Positions 52,209-60,557 of a stretch of DNA of 64,000 bases are shown here, piece after piece. Location: positions 282,136 through 346,135 of the forward strand of contig WBOU01000004.1 in assembly GCA_009268125.1 (NCBI GenBank). The letters are read 5' to 3'. The position numbers and the translations under genes are program-made. This DNA is from Chloroflexia bacterium SDU3-3. Its GTDB lineage: Bacteria; Chloroflexota; Chloroflexia; Chloroflexales; Roseiflexaceae. Position 1 is the stretch's first letter, and every line of letters starts with the position of its first letter. The notes beneath the pieces were generated by a model. That model was given only the letters and a program-made list of their open reading frames with translations, searched no databases and was not told the origin of the DNA.

Positions 52209-53285
52209 ATGCCGATCCAGAACAGCCGACGAACGTTCCTGCGGGGTGGGTTTTTGCTGTCTGTAGCCGCCTGGGCCTCGGCATGCCGCGCCGCCACGCC
52301 GGCCACACCCACCATCCCGCCCACTATCACACCCACCATCCCGCCCACTATCACACCCACCATCCCGCCCACTATCACGCCCACCACCCTGCTTTCGCCT
52401 GCCGCCACCACCCTGCCTTCGCCTGCCGCCACCGCCATGCCCAGCGCCGCCCAGTTCAGCGGCGAGCGCGCGCTGGCCCATGCCGCGGCCCAGATGCAGT
52501 GGCAGCCGCGCGACACCGGCAGCGAGGGCTGGAAGCAGTGCGGCGACTATATCGCCGACCAGCTCCAGCAGGCCGGGTGGCAGGTGGAAAACCAGCGCTT
52601 CCCCTACCACGATGTGGAGTGCCGCAACATAATTGGCAGGCGCGGCAGCGGCCCACGCGTGATCATCGGGGCGCACTACGACGCGCGGCGGCGCTCGGAC
52701 CAGGACAAAGACCCGGCCAAGCAGAATGAGGTGGTGCCCTCCGCCAACGATGGGGCAAGTGGCATCGCCGTGCTGCTGGAGCTGGCCAGCGTGTTGCGGC
52801 CCGAGGAGCTGGGCTTCGAGGTGTGGCTAGCTGCCTTCGACGCCGAGGATAACGGCGACATCGACGGCTGGGAGTGGGTGGTCGGCTCGCGCTACATGGC
52901 CAACTCGCTGACCGAGGCCCCTGCGGCGGTGATCGTGATCGACATGATCGGCGACGCCGACCAGCAGATCTACTACGAGGGCAGCTCCGACCCGGCGCTG
53001 CGCGAGGCGATCTGGGGTGTGGCGGGCGACCTGGCCCTGGCCAGCTTTGTGCCGCAGGTGCGCTACTCGATGCTGGATGACCACACGCCCTTCCTCCAGC
53101 GCGGCTACCGCGCCATCGACATCATCGATTTCGACTACCCCTACTGGCACACCACCCAGGACACGCTCGACAAGGTGAGCGCCCCAAGCCTCGCGGCGGT
53201 GGGCAAAACGCTGGAAGAGTGGCTCCTGCGCGGCGGCCAGGGCATACAGACGGCGGATAGCATGCGGCCAGCGTATCAAGCATAG
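52209..53285 (+). CDS. Tat-exported M28-family metallopeptidase / glutaminyl cyclase-like lipoprotein
   Basis: A 358-aa secreted protein. A twin-arginine signal (SRRTFLRGG) leads to a lipobox-like WASAC. A 24-nt unit repeated three times (about 52308-52383) encodes a PTIPPTIT linker. The zinc aminopeptidase fold follows: GAHYDAR, NDGASGIAVLLELA, FDAEDNGDIDGWEWVVGSRYMA and late DYPYWHTTQDTLDKV. These also match bacterial glutaminyl-peptide cyclotransferases, which share the M28 fold. Substrate unknown. Confidence 0.86.
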   Translation: MPIQNSRRTFLRGGFLLSVAAWASACRAATPATPTIPPTITPTIPPTITPTIPPTITPTTLLSPAATTLPSPAATAMPSAAQFSGERALAHAAAQMQWQPRDTGSEGWKQCGDYIADQLQQAGWQVENQRFPYHDVECRNIIGRRGSGPRVIIGAHYDARRRSDQDKDPAKQNEVVPSANDGASGIAVLLELASVLRPEELGFEVWLAAFDAEDNGDIDGWEWVVGSRYMANSLTEAPAAVIVIDMIGDADQQIYYEGSSDPALREAIWGVAGDLALASFVPQVRYSMLDDHTPFLQRGYRAIDIIDFDYPYWHTTQDTLDKVSAPSLAAVGKTLEEWLLRGGQGIQTADSMRPAYQA

Positions 53286-53294
53286 AGGTTCTCC

Positions 53295-53537
53295 ATGAAA
53301 CTACTGATGTTCATCACCGAGGCCCATGTGGCCGACCCGACCGTGGATGCGCTGGTTGAGCAGGGCTTCCGTGTGACGCGGCTGGCCTCGACGGGCGGCT
53401 TTTTACGCAAGGGCAACACCACGCTGCTGGTGGGCCTTGAGGAGAGCGCCATCGACAGCGCGGTGGCGATCGTGAAGCGCACCGCCCCCGGCGCGCTGGT
53501 GATCGCGCTGGATCTGGATCGCTACGAGCGACTGTGA
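53295..53537 (+). CDS. Cyclic-di-AMP receptor-like protein (DarA/PstA, DUF970)
   Basis: An 80-aa PII-like protein. The conserved core MKLLMFITEAHVADPTVDALVEQGFRVTRLASTGGFLRKGNTTLLVG matches the DarA/PstA family; the GGFLxxGNTT loop is the c-di-AMP-contact region. Family proteins have about 109 aa, so the C-terminal part is shorter here and part of the trimer or B-loop may be missing. The gene overlaps the downstream GT4 gene by 4 nt (GTGA), suggesting coupled translation. Confidence 0.85.
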   Translation: MKLLMFITEAHVADPTVDALVEQGFRVTRLASTGGFLRKGNTTLLVGLEESAIDSAVAIVKRTAPGALVIALDLDRYERL

Positions 53538-54721
53538 AGTTCCTCTACATCGCCAGCGGCATCCCTGTGCCGGGCACCCTGGGCGGCTCGACCCACACTA
53601 TCGAGGTGGCGCGGGGTCTGGCCGCGCGCGGCCACGAGCTGCACGTGGTGGCCTGCACCCAGATGGGCTGGCGGGGCATCGCCCCGCTGCTCCGCCCCGA
53701 GTCCACGCGGCTGGATGGCATCACCCTGCACTATGTCGACATCCCCAAGGCTGCGTCGCTGCTGGGCGCGCCGGTCATCCGGCGGCTGGCCGAGGCCCTA
53801 GGCCCCGATGTGGTGATGGAGCGCTACTACAACTTCGCGGGCGGCGGGCTGCTGGCCGCCAGGGCCATGGGTCTGCCCAGCATCCTGGAGGTGAACGCGC
53901 TGATCGTCGACCCGCCGCAGGTGCGCAAGCGCCAGATCGACGATGCGCTGGGCGGGCCGATGCGCCGCTGGGCGGTGGCGCAGTGCCGCATGGCGGGCCG
54001 GATCGTGACGCCGCTGCACACCACGGTGCCCGAGGAGATCGACCGCGCCAAGATCGAGGAGCTGCCCTGGGGCGCGAATGTCGAGCGGCTAGCCCACATC
54101 GAGCCGCCCGCGCCCGCGGATGGCCCGCCCACCGTGCTGTTCCTCGGCTCGTTCCGCGCGTGGCACGGCGTGCTGGATGGGGTGCGGGCGGGGGCGGCGC
54201 TGCTGGAGCAGGGCCGCGACCTGCGCTTCCTGTTCGTGGGCGACGGCCCCGACCGCGCGGCGGCGGAGCAGGCCGCCAGCGCGTGGCCAGGCCGCTTCAC
54301 CTTCACCGGCGCGGTGCCGTACGAGCAGGTGCCAGGCCTGATCGCCAGCGCCAGCGTGGGTATCGCCCCCTTCAACACCGCCCGGCACCCGGCGCTGCGC
54401 CACGCGGGCTTCTTCTGGTCGCCCCTGAAGATCTACGAGTACATGGCGGCAGGTTTGCCCGTGGTCACCGCCGACATCCCGCCGCTCAACCAGATCATCC
54501 GCGACGGCAAGGAGGGGCGGCTCTACCCCGAGGGCGACGTGGCCGCTCTGGCCCAGGCGATCGGCGGGCTGCTGGATGCGCCCGAGCAGGCCAGGGCCAT
54601 GGGCCAGCAGGCCCGGCAGCGCGTGACCGACCACTACAGCTGGGCCAGGCACTGCGCCGAGCTTGAGCGGATCGCCCACGAGCTGTGCGATGCGGCACCG
54701 GCCAGCGCCCAGCTGCGCTAG
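53534..54721 (+). CDS. Glycosyltransferase family 4 protein
   Basis: A GT-B-fold glycosyltransferase of 395 aa, starting at GTG inside the stop of the c-di-AMP receptor gene. The N-terminal acceptor domain begins MKFLYIASGIPVPGTLGGST; the donor domain has LFLGSFRAWHGVLDG, FVGDGPDR and the E-x7-E element YEYMAAGLPVVTADIPPLNQI. Adds sugars to a lipid or polysaccharide acceptor. Overlap with a nucleotide sensor is unusual and may couple wall glycan synthesis to c-di-AMP. Confidence 0.88.
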   Translation: MKFLYIASGIPVPGTLGGSTHTIEVARGLAARGHELHVVACTQMGWRGIAPLLRPESTRLDGITLHYVDIPKAASLLGAPVIRRLAEALGPDVVMERYYNFAGGGLLAARAMGLPSILEVNALIVDPPQVRKRQIDDALGGPMRRWAVAQCRMAGRIVTPLHTTVPEEIDRAKIEELPWGANVERLAHIEPPAPADGPPTVLFLGSFRAWHGVLDGVRAGAALLEQGRDLRFLFVGDGPDRAAAEQAASAWPGRFTFTGAVPYEQVPGLIASASVGIAPFNTARHPALRHAGFFWSPLKIYEYMAAGLPVVTADIPPLNQIIRDGKEGRLYPEGDVAALAQAIGGLLDAPEQARAMGQQARQRVTDHYSWARHCAELERIAHELCDAAPASAQLR

Positions 54722-54902
54722 GCTACGAAATTGTCACGTGGCTAGGTTGCAGGCTTCCTCATCCTGCGGTAGCATGGATATGAGCGAACGCTATGCGCTA
54801 GAGACAACGCGACGATTCCGGCGACTGTGCAGCTCCTTCGCTCCCCTGGCACGAGATAGCAGACGGTAGCCAGATCTCGCCTACAATCAACCTAGGAACG
54901 TT

Positions 54903-55724
54903 ATGCCAAGCGCACTTGCACAGCTCATCCGCGAGCACAAGGCGGCCATCGCCGAGCGAATCGCAGCCCCGACCGGCCAGACACCCCAGAATGCCGACGA
55001 GCGCACCGCGATCGCGCTCGCCCAGATCGATAGCATGATCGGCATGTCCGACCAGTCCGACCAGATTCTCGAACAGACGCTCCAGGAGCTGACCCGCAGC
55101 CAGCTGGCCTACTCCGACGATATCGACCCGGCCATGCAGACCATCCTTCACGAGCATGATGCGGTGCGCGCGGCCATCCTAGAGAAGTATCCCGAGAGCG
55201 CCGAGGCGCTGAACCTGGTCTTCGAGCTTGAGCGCCTGACGGTCCGCCGCAATCGCGCTGTCACCAAACGCATGAGCGACCAGCTGCAGCAGCAGCTGCA
55301 GGAAAGCAGCGCCGACAAGATGGCCCTGCGCGCCGCCGTGCAGGAGCTCTCGACGCCGATCATCCCGCTCTACAGCGGCATCCTGGGCGTGCCGCTGGTG
55401 GGCCGGATCGACGACGCCCGCGCCCAGAACATCACCGAGCAACTGCTGGACGCGATCGCCCGCGAGCAGGCCGACATCGTGCTGATGGATGTGACCGGCA
55501 TCTCGACGATGGACACCAGCGTGGCCAACCACCTGATGCAGACAGCCAGCGCGGCCTCGCTGCTGGGGTCACAGGTGGTGCTGGTGGGCATCAGCGCCGA
55601 GATCGCGCAGACCCTGGTGATGATGAATGTGGAGCTTGGCTCGCTGGTGACGCTGAGCGACCTGCAGAGCGGCGTGGAGTACGCGCTAGAGAAGCTGGGC
55701 ATGGAGATCCGCCCGATCGAGTAG
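54903..55724 (+). CDS. RsbR-like STAS-domain stress/signal protein
   Basis: A 273-aa protein with a variable N-terminal helical sensor (residues 1-150) and a C-terminal STAS domain (about 155-265): LSTPIIPLYSGILGVPLVGRIDDARAQ and VLMDVTGISTMDTSVANHL, the RsbR signature including the phosphorylatable Thr positions. RsbR proteins form stressosomes that control RsbT. No rsbS/rsbT partner is adjacent. TACAAT at 54881-54886 may be part of its promoter. Confidence 0.88.
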   Translation: MPSALAQLIREHKAAIAERIAAPTGQTPQNADERTAIALAQIDSMIGMSDQSDQILEQTLQELTRSQLAYSDDIDPAMQTILHEHDAVRAAILEKYPESAEALNLVFELERLTVRRNRAVTKRMSDQLQQQLQESSADKMALRAAVQELSTPIIPLYSGILGVPLVGRIDDARAQNITEQLLDAIAREQADIVLMDVTGISTMDTSVANHLMQTASAASLLGSQVVLVGISAEIAQTLVMMNVELGSLVTLSDLQSGVEYALEKLGMEIRPIE

Positions 55725-55743
55725 CATAATCGCAGAGACTCAG

Positions 55744-55782
55744 GGCGAAGGCTGGATCACGATCTGGCTTTCGCCTTTTTTT
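55744..55782 (+). terminator. Intrinsic terminator of the STAS gene
   Basis: Stem GGCGAA..GGC/GCC..TTCGCC (55744-55752 with 55767-55775, one bulge) and T7. Confidence 0.75.
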
Positions 55783-55805
55783 ATGAAAAGTGAGCGGACA
55801 CCGAT

Positions 55806-57056
55806 ATGCATATCATCATCCCGAGCGATGTCTTCCCCCCGCGCTGCGGCGGCGCGGGCTGGAGCAGCCACGCCCTGGCCACGGCCCTGATCGCGCGCGG
55901 GCACACAGTGGCGGCGGTGGTGCCCGGCCCCGGCGCGCCGCACGCCGATGTGCTGGGGGTGCCGACCGCCCGCGTGCCCTACCGCGCCCCCGGCATCCCG
56001 TTTGTCAAGAATATGTTCCGCCACGAGCTGCTGTGGCCGCGCCTGGCCCGCGCGATTGTGGCCGAGGCGGGCGGCACGCCGAGGCCACTGGTGATCCACG
56101 CCCAGCACGTGCAGGTGGCCCCGGCGGCGGTGATGGCCGGGCGCGCGCTGGGGGCGCGCGTGGTGGTGACGGTGCGCGACCACTGGCCGTGGGACTACTT
56201 CGCCACCGGGCTGCACGGCAACAGGATCCCCTACCAGGGACAGACCTGGGCCTCGCTGGCCACCGACCTAGCGGCCCGCGAGGGGCCGCTGCGCGGCGCG
56301 CTAGCGCTGCCCGCCATCCCCTACATGCTGGGCCACCTGCGGCGGCGGCAGGCCTACCTGCGCCAGGCCGACGCGGTGATCGCGGTGAGCGGCTACATCG
56401 CCCAGAGGCTGCGCGGGATCGTGCCGGATGAGAAGATCCACGTCATCCCCAATATGGTCGACACCGAGGCGATCGCGCATGTGGCCGCCGAGCTGCCGCG
56501 CTCGATCACGGGCGAGTACCTGCTGTTCGTGGGCAAGCTGGACATGAACAAGGGCGCGCAGCTGCTGGCCCCGATCTTCGCGGCGCTGCGCGAGCGGGGC
56601 TACACCGGCGCGGCGCTGCCGCCGTTGGTGGTGGCGGGCAGCGGGCCGCTGCGCCCGCAGCTAGAGCGCGACCTGGCCGCGCTGGGGGTGGATGTGCGCT
56701 TCCTCGACTGGGCCGAGCACGACGAGGTGCTGCGGCTGATGGCGCACTGCACCGCGCTGCTGTTCCCCAGCGCCTGGGGCGAGCCGCTGAGCCGCGTGTG
56801 GCTGGAGGCGGCGGCGTGCGGCGCGCCCATCGTGGCCATGCCCACCGGCGGCATCCACGATGTGATCGCCGATGGCACACAGGGGCTGCTGGCGGCGACC
56901 CCGGCGGGCTTCGCGGGGCACCTGGCCGCGCTGCTGGCCGACGCGCCGCTGCGGGCGCGGCTGGGCGCGGCAGCGCAGGCCGCCGCACGCGAGCGCTTCA
57001 GCGCGCAGCGCGTGGTGGCCCAGGTGGAGCGGGTCTACGCGGGGGAGAGCGTCTAA
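55806..57056 (+). CDS. Glycosyltransferase family 4 protein
   Basis: A second GT-B enzyme, 416 aa. It starts MHIIIPSDVFPPRCGGAGWSS (glycine-rich N-terminal loop), has VSGYIAQRLR and IPNMVDTEAI, LLFVGKLDMNKGAQLL and the donor-binding LFPSAWGEPLSRVWLEAAACGAPIVAM. It probably acts on the same surface glycan as the GT4 at 53.5 kb, though similarity between the two is low by eye. Followed by a repeat-rich gap. Confidence 0.88.
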   Translation: MHIIIPSDVFPPRCGGAGWSSHALATALIARGHTVAAVVPGPGAPHADVLGVPTARVPYRAPGIPFVKNMFRHELLWPRLARAIVAEAGGTPRPLVIHAQHVQVAPAAVMAGRALGARVVVTVRDHWPWDYFATGLHGNRIPYQGQTWASLATDLAAREGPLRGALALPAIPYMLGHLRRRQAYLRQADAVIAVSGYIAQRLRGIVPDEKIHVIPNMVDTEAIAHVAAELPRSITGEYLLFVGKLDMNKGAQLLAPIFAALRERGYTGAALPPLVVAGSGPLRPQLERDLAALGVDVRFLDWAEHDEVLRLMAHCTALLFPSAWGEPLSRVWLEAAACGAPIVAMPTGGIHDVIADGTQGLLAATPAGFAGHLAALLADAPLRARLGAAAQAAARERFSAQRVVAQVERVYAGESV

Positions 57057-57067
57057 ACGCGAAGAAT

Positions 57068-57130
57068 AAACGAATACCACGAAGACACGAAAAAAAGACC
57101 GTTTACCACCAAGACTCCAAGGCTCCAAGA
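57068..57130 (+). repeat. Dispersed A-type repeat
   Basis: An ATACCACGAAGACAC block followed by a 30-bp stretch (57101-57130) identical to 6871-6900. The rest of the gap to 57323 holds no gene. Confidence 0.75.
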
Positions 57131-57323
57131 TGCTTTTTTGGGGCGGGGGCAAATAATTGCGTGGTGCAAAACCATTTCACTAGAAAGTGGCTGTTCGGTC
57201 GTTTTCGCTGTTTTTCATACGCTGCGATACGGCATCGGCGCAAAATCTATTGATTGTATCGTAGCGTATGAAATTGGGGCGTACGTTATCCATAAGGTCG
57301 ATACGTGATCAATTTAGCCACTG

Positions 57324-57779
57324 CTACTCCGCCGGGAGGACGCGGAACACGGGGTACTTGGGCGCGATCTCCTCGAAGGCGGCGAGAGGCGCATCTTTCT
57401 CCACCGGGATGTGCGGGCGCGCGCCGGGGGCATGGGCCAGAAACGCCTTGATGATCGGGGCGCGCTGCTCGACGGGAACCTCCTCCAGCAGCACGCGCTC
57501 GGTCGCGCCGTGGTGGAGCGTGGCGCGGTTGCCATCGGCCTTGGCGTTGCGCACCCAGTTGGCCTCGCCCAGCATGGAGACGAGGTAGCGCTCGCCGTCG
57601 ATCACCGTCATCACCAGCGGGAAGCTCACCGGCTTACCCGAGCTGCGCCCGAGCACCTCCAGCGTCACCAGGTAGCTGGGCGCGACGCCGCGCGAGTGGA
57701 TGAATGCCGAGATGCCGTTCAGGAACTTGGCCACGCCGTTGGGGCGTCCGCCACGATACATCCAGCGATAGAGTGACAT
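57324..57779 (-). CDS. Deazaflavin (F420)-dependent nitroreductase-family protein (Ddn-like)
   Basis: A 151-aa split-barrel flavin/deazaflavin protein. Core motifs: VTLEVLGRSSGKPVSFPLVM, GERYLVSMLGEANWVRNAKAD and RATLHHGATE, as in the Ddn/F420H2-dependent quinone reductase family. It needs coenzyme F420 or possibly another flavin; F420 synthesis genes are not seen here. AGGAGG-type sequence lies just before the ATG. Confidence 0.85.
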   Translation of the reverse strand: MSLYRWMYRGGRPNGVAKFLNGISAFIHSRGVAPSYLVTLEVLGRSSGKPVSFPLVMTVIDGERYLVSMLGEANWVRNAKADGNRATLHHGATERVLLEEVPVEQRAPIIKAFLAHAPGARPHIPVEKDAPLAAFEEIAPKYPVFRVLPAE

Positions 57780-57966
57780 TGGTCTTCCTCCTAACGTGAA
57801 CTCTGCTATGGTTCCATGTACGTAGTATCTGGCGTTTGGTGTCGCGCTATGAACGATCTAGGCAAGCTGGGCAAGCTGCGTACCAGCGGATATGCCCATG
57901 TGGCCATCAGCGAACCGCATTGTGGCACATCAGAAGACACACGATGCCCGCAATGCGGTTCGCTGC

Positions 57967-58102
57967 GGGCGGACACGAGATACGCCCCTACGGCGGTGAA
58001 TGAACATCGCCCGCGCGATGATCTGGCATTGCATCCATCGCATTCCCATACGATGCGTACAATCAGCGACCATGGGTGTAGGGGCAGATTTTATGTCTGC
58101 CC
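57967..58102. repeat. Possible miniature inverted-repeat element
   Basis: Two 24-nt outer segments (57967-57990 and 58079-58102) are imperfect inverted repeats, matching at about 17 of 24 positions. Both carry GGGGC...GCCC termini and face each other around 88 nt rich in GCATCC / ATGCG motifs. A similar half-unit lies at 36077-36100. No transposase is present, so if mobile it would be a MITE. Confidence 0.45.
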
Positions 58103-58194
58103 ACATTGATATCATCGAACACATCGCAAACATCGATCCACACGCGATGCGAGCGATGAGCGCGATACAGCGCAATGGGAACATATGCGCGGAG

Positions 58195-58265
58195 GCTGGC
58201 ACGACCAGCGAGGGTGTGGAAGAAAAGACGCCGCCTAGCCCATCCGGCGAAGGTGGCACGTGAGG
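58195..58265 (-). repeat. Dispersed B-type repeat (inverted)
   Basis: On the minus strand: GGATTATGGCCAGC, then CACCTTCGCCGGATGGGCT, as in the B units at 6911, 12919 and 13400-13500. The surrounding 57780-58334 gap has no supported gene apart from the MITE-like element. Confidence 0.7.
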
Positions 58266-58334
58266 AGGCTGGCCATAATCCAGACCGCAGCGACGAGGCG
58301 CGGGCCGTGAGGCGGGCTAATTTTCCCCAGACGA

Positions 58335-59924
58335 TCAGCCGATGCGGGGGTGGGGGATCTCGACCTGAAGCAGCAGGCCGCCCTCGGGCTGGTTCTGCAC
58401 GCTCAGGCGTCCCTGCAGCAGGGCCACGCGCTCGGTGATGCCCAGCAGGCCATAGTGGCCCTCGGCGGCCAGCGCGGCCAGGTCGAAGCCCTCGGGCAGG
58501 CCGCGCCCGTCGTCGGACAGCGAGACCAGCAGGGTGCGCGGCGAGGTGTGGCGCAGCGCGATGCGCACGGCGTGGGCCTGGGCATGCTTGCGCACGTTGC
58601 TGAGGCCCTCCTGCACGATGCGGAAGATCGACAGCTCGATGGCCTCGGGCAGGCGGCCAAGCTCGGTGCCCAGGTCAAGCTCGGCGCGGATACCGGTGCG
58701 CGCGGCCCAGTCGCGGGCGTAGGACTTGATGGCGGCCCCCAGGCCCAGGCTGTCGATGGTGGGCGGGCGCAGGTTGCCGCAGATCCGGCGCACATCATCC
58801 ACCAGGCCACGGATGCTGCCGCGCACATCGGCCAGCTCGGCGCTCAGATCGGCCTCGCTATCCTCGCTGCCTAGGTCTTCGAGCTGGTAGTTGATGCTGA
58901 GCAGATCTTGGATGATCTGGTCGTGCAGCTCGCGGGCCAGGGCCTTGCGCTCCTGCTCGCGCTCGGTGAGCAGGCGGCGGTGGGCATCCTGAAGGGCGAT
59001 GTTGGCGCGGTCGAGGGCCGAGACCTGCTCGCCCAGCTGGTCGATCAGCTGGCGGTTGAGCGAGTCCTTGGCGGCGAGGTTCTGCTCCAGCAGGGCCTGC
59101 TGGTGGCTGAGCCGCTCGGACTGGTCGCGGGTCTGGTAGTAGCTGTCGAGCGCCCACATGATCGGGGTGAGCTGCTGGCGGTCGCTAGAGCCGACGATGG
59201 CGGAGACCAGATCCTCGCGGCTGGTGGTGTCGGCGCAGAAGTCGGCGGTGAGGCGGCCATCGTGCAGCACCAGGATGCGGTCGGACACCGCGAACAGGTG
59301 GTCGAGGTTGTTGCTGGCGAAGATCACCGCGACGCCCTGCTGCTGCCAGGAGCGGATGAGGGCCAGCAGCTTCTGCTGGTGGGCGTAGTTGAGCGGCATG
59401 GTCGGCTCATCCACCACCACCAGGCGGGCGGGGCGCACCAGGGCGCGGGCGATCGAGATCATCTGGCGCTGCTCGCTGGTGAGGTTCTCCACGGTCTCGC
59501 GCAGCGAGGGCACGGATGCATCGAGCTGGCCCAGGATCTCGGCGGCGCGCTGGTCCATGCGGCGGCGGTCGGGCACCTTCAGCCAGCTGCCCAGCGCGGG
59601 CCAGCCGATCTCGTCGCCCAGGAAGATGTTGGAGGTCACGTCGAGGCGGTCGGCCAGGGCGGGGTGCTGGGGGATGACGGCGATGCCCTCGTGGCGGGCG
59701 CGGATGGGCCAGGGCAGGCGTCTGCCGCCCAGGTAGATGTCGCCCTCGTTGGGCACGGCCAGCCCGCCCAGCAGCATGGCCAGCACCGACTTGCCCGCGC
59801 CGCTGCGGCCCGCCAGCCCCACCACCGCGCCCTGCGCCACGTCGAAGCTGATCTGGCGCAGCACCGGCAGCTCGCCAAAGGTCTTGGAGAGGTTGATGCA
59901 GCGGAGGAGGGGCTGTGGTTCCAT
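58335..59924 (-). CDS. Sugar-ABC ATPase fused to a NarL-type histidine kinase
   Basis: A 529-aa soluble protein with an unusual design. Residues 1-240 are an RbsA/XylG-like ABC domain: Walker A GRSGAGKS, Q-loop IPQHP, Walker B VVVDEPTMPL. The signature reads LTSEQRQ where LSxGQ/E is expected, and the H-loop His is Asn (ASNNLDH). A coiled coil (about 255-325) links to HisKA_3 with the phospho-acceptor in ARELHDQIIQDL, then HATPase_c with the N-box EGLSNVRKHAQ, DDGRGLPEG and GHYGLLGITERV. RbsA-type proteins normally have a second ABC domain here. The gene is separated by a phosphatase gene from an ATPase-less permease and binding protein. Partner regulator unknown. Confidence 0.9.
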   Translation of the reverse strand: MEPQPLLRCINLSKTFGELPVLRQISFDVAQGAVVGLAGRSGAGKSVLAMLLGGLAVPNEGDIYLGGRRLPWPIRARHEGIAVIPQHPALADRLDVTSNIFLGDEIGWPALGSWLKVPDRRRMDQRAAEILGQLDASVPSLRETVENLTSEQRQMISIARALVRPARLVVVDEPTMPLNYAHQQKLLALIRSWQQQGVAVIFASNNLDHLFAVSDRILVLHDGRLTADFCADTTSREDLVSAIVGSSDRQQLTPIMWALDSYYQTRDQSERLSHQQALLEQNLAAKDSLNRQLIDQLGEQVSALDRANIALQDAHRRLLTEREQERKALARELHDQIIQDLLSINYQLEDLGSEDSEADLSAELADVRGSIRGLVDDVRRICGNLRPPTIDSLGLGAAIKSYARDWAARTGIRAELDLGTELGRLPEAIELSIFRIVQEGLSNVRKHAQAHAVRIALRHTSPRTLLVSLSDDGRGLPEGFDLAALAAEGHYGLLGITERVALLQGRLSVQNQPEGGLLLQVEIPHPRIG

Positions 59925-59939
59925 AGCGGTCTCGCCTTA

Positions 59940-59968
59940 TCTACCACCAAGACGCCAAGGCTCCAAGC
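59940..59968 (+). repeat. Dispersed A-type repeat (short)
   Basis: TACCACCAAGACGCCAAGG plus CTCCAAG, a variant of the 57101-57130 unit, between the ABC-kinase gene and the phosphatase gene. Confidence 0.7.
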
Positions 59969-60047
59969 TGGGCGCGGCTGGCACATTCTGAAGAAATGCC
60001 GGTACAATCATGCCACTGGTCATCGCATCTATCGAGGAGCGACTTGT

Positions 60048-60557
60048 ATGAGACCGACCATCTACCGCATCCCGCTGGCCGCGCCGGGGCTGCTGGCCAC
60101 CATGCCGCACCCGCGCGGCGGCGACTGGCTGGCCGATGAGCTGCGCGAGATCGCCGCGCTGGGCTTCACCGACCTGGTCTCGCTGCTGACGCCCGGCGAG
60201 GAGCTAGAGCTAGAGCTAGAGCGCGAGGCCGAGCTGTGCGGCGCGACCCCGCTGGCCTTCCACCGCCTGCCCGTGGCCGACATGCAGGTGCCCGAGTCGA
60301 TGGGCGCGGCGCTGGAGCTGGCGGGCGCGCTGGCCGAGCGCATCCGGGGCGGGGCGGGAGTGGCCATCCACTGCCGACAGGGTATAGGCCGGTCATCGCT
60401 GCTGGCGGCGCTGGCCATGGCCGCGCTGGGCGACACCACCGAGCAGGCGTTCACCACCATCGCCCTGGCGCGCGGACGCCCTGTGCCCGATACACCCGCC
60501 CAGCGCGAGTGGGCGGCGCGCTGCGCAGCGTGGGCGGCGCTGGGCAACCAGCCCTAG
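60048..60557 (+). CDS. Cysteine-based protein-tyrosine/dual-specificity phosphatase
   Basis: A 169-aa phosphatase. The P-loop HCRQGIGRSS (CxxxxxR(S/T)) is at about residues 107-116; the general-acid Asp is likely in PVADMQVPESM (about 79). GAGGAGC lies 7 nt before the ATG. It sits divergent from the ABC-kinase gene and converges on the binding-protein gene; the two stop codons overlap. It may dephosphorylate a protein or sugar phosphate in this signalling/uptake locus, by position only. Confidence 0.88.
   Translation: MRPTIYRIPLAAPGLLATMPHPRGGDWLADELREIAALGFTDLVSLLTPGEELELELEREAELCGATPLAFHRLPVADMQVPESMGAALELAGALAERIRGGAGVAIHCRQGIGRSSLLAALAMAALGDTTEQAFTTIALARGRPVPDTPAQREWAARCAAWAALGNQP

Noticed and set aside
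57816-58263. Short frames of 87-109 codons in the 57.8-58.3 kb gap
   Set aside because: They run through repeat units (MITE-like ends and B-type repeat) and lack start signals.
58908-60557. A 549-codon plus-strand frame covering the ABC-kinase gene and the phosphatase
   Set aside because: Its first two-thirds is the antisense of the ABC-kinase gene, with no family pattern; only the last 170 codons (from 60048) are real.
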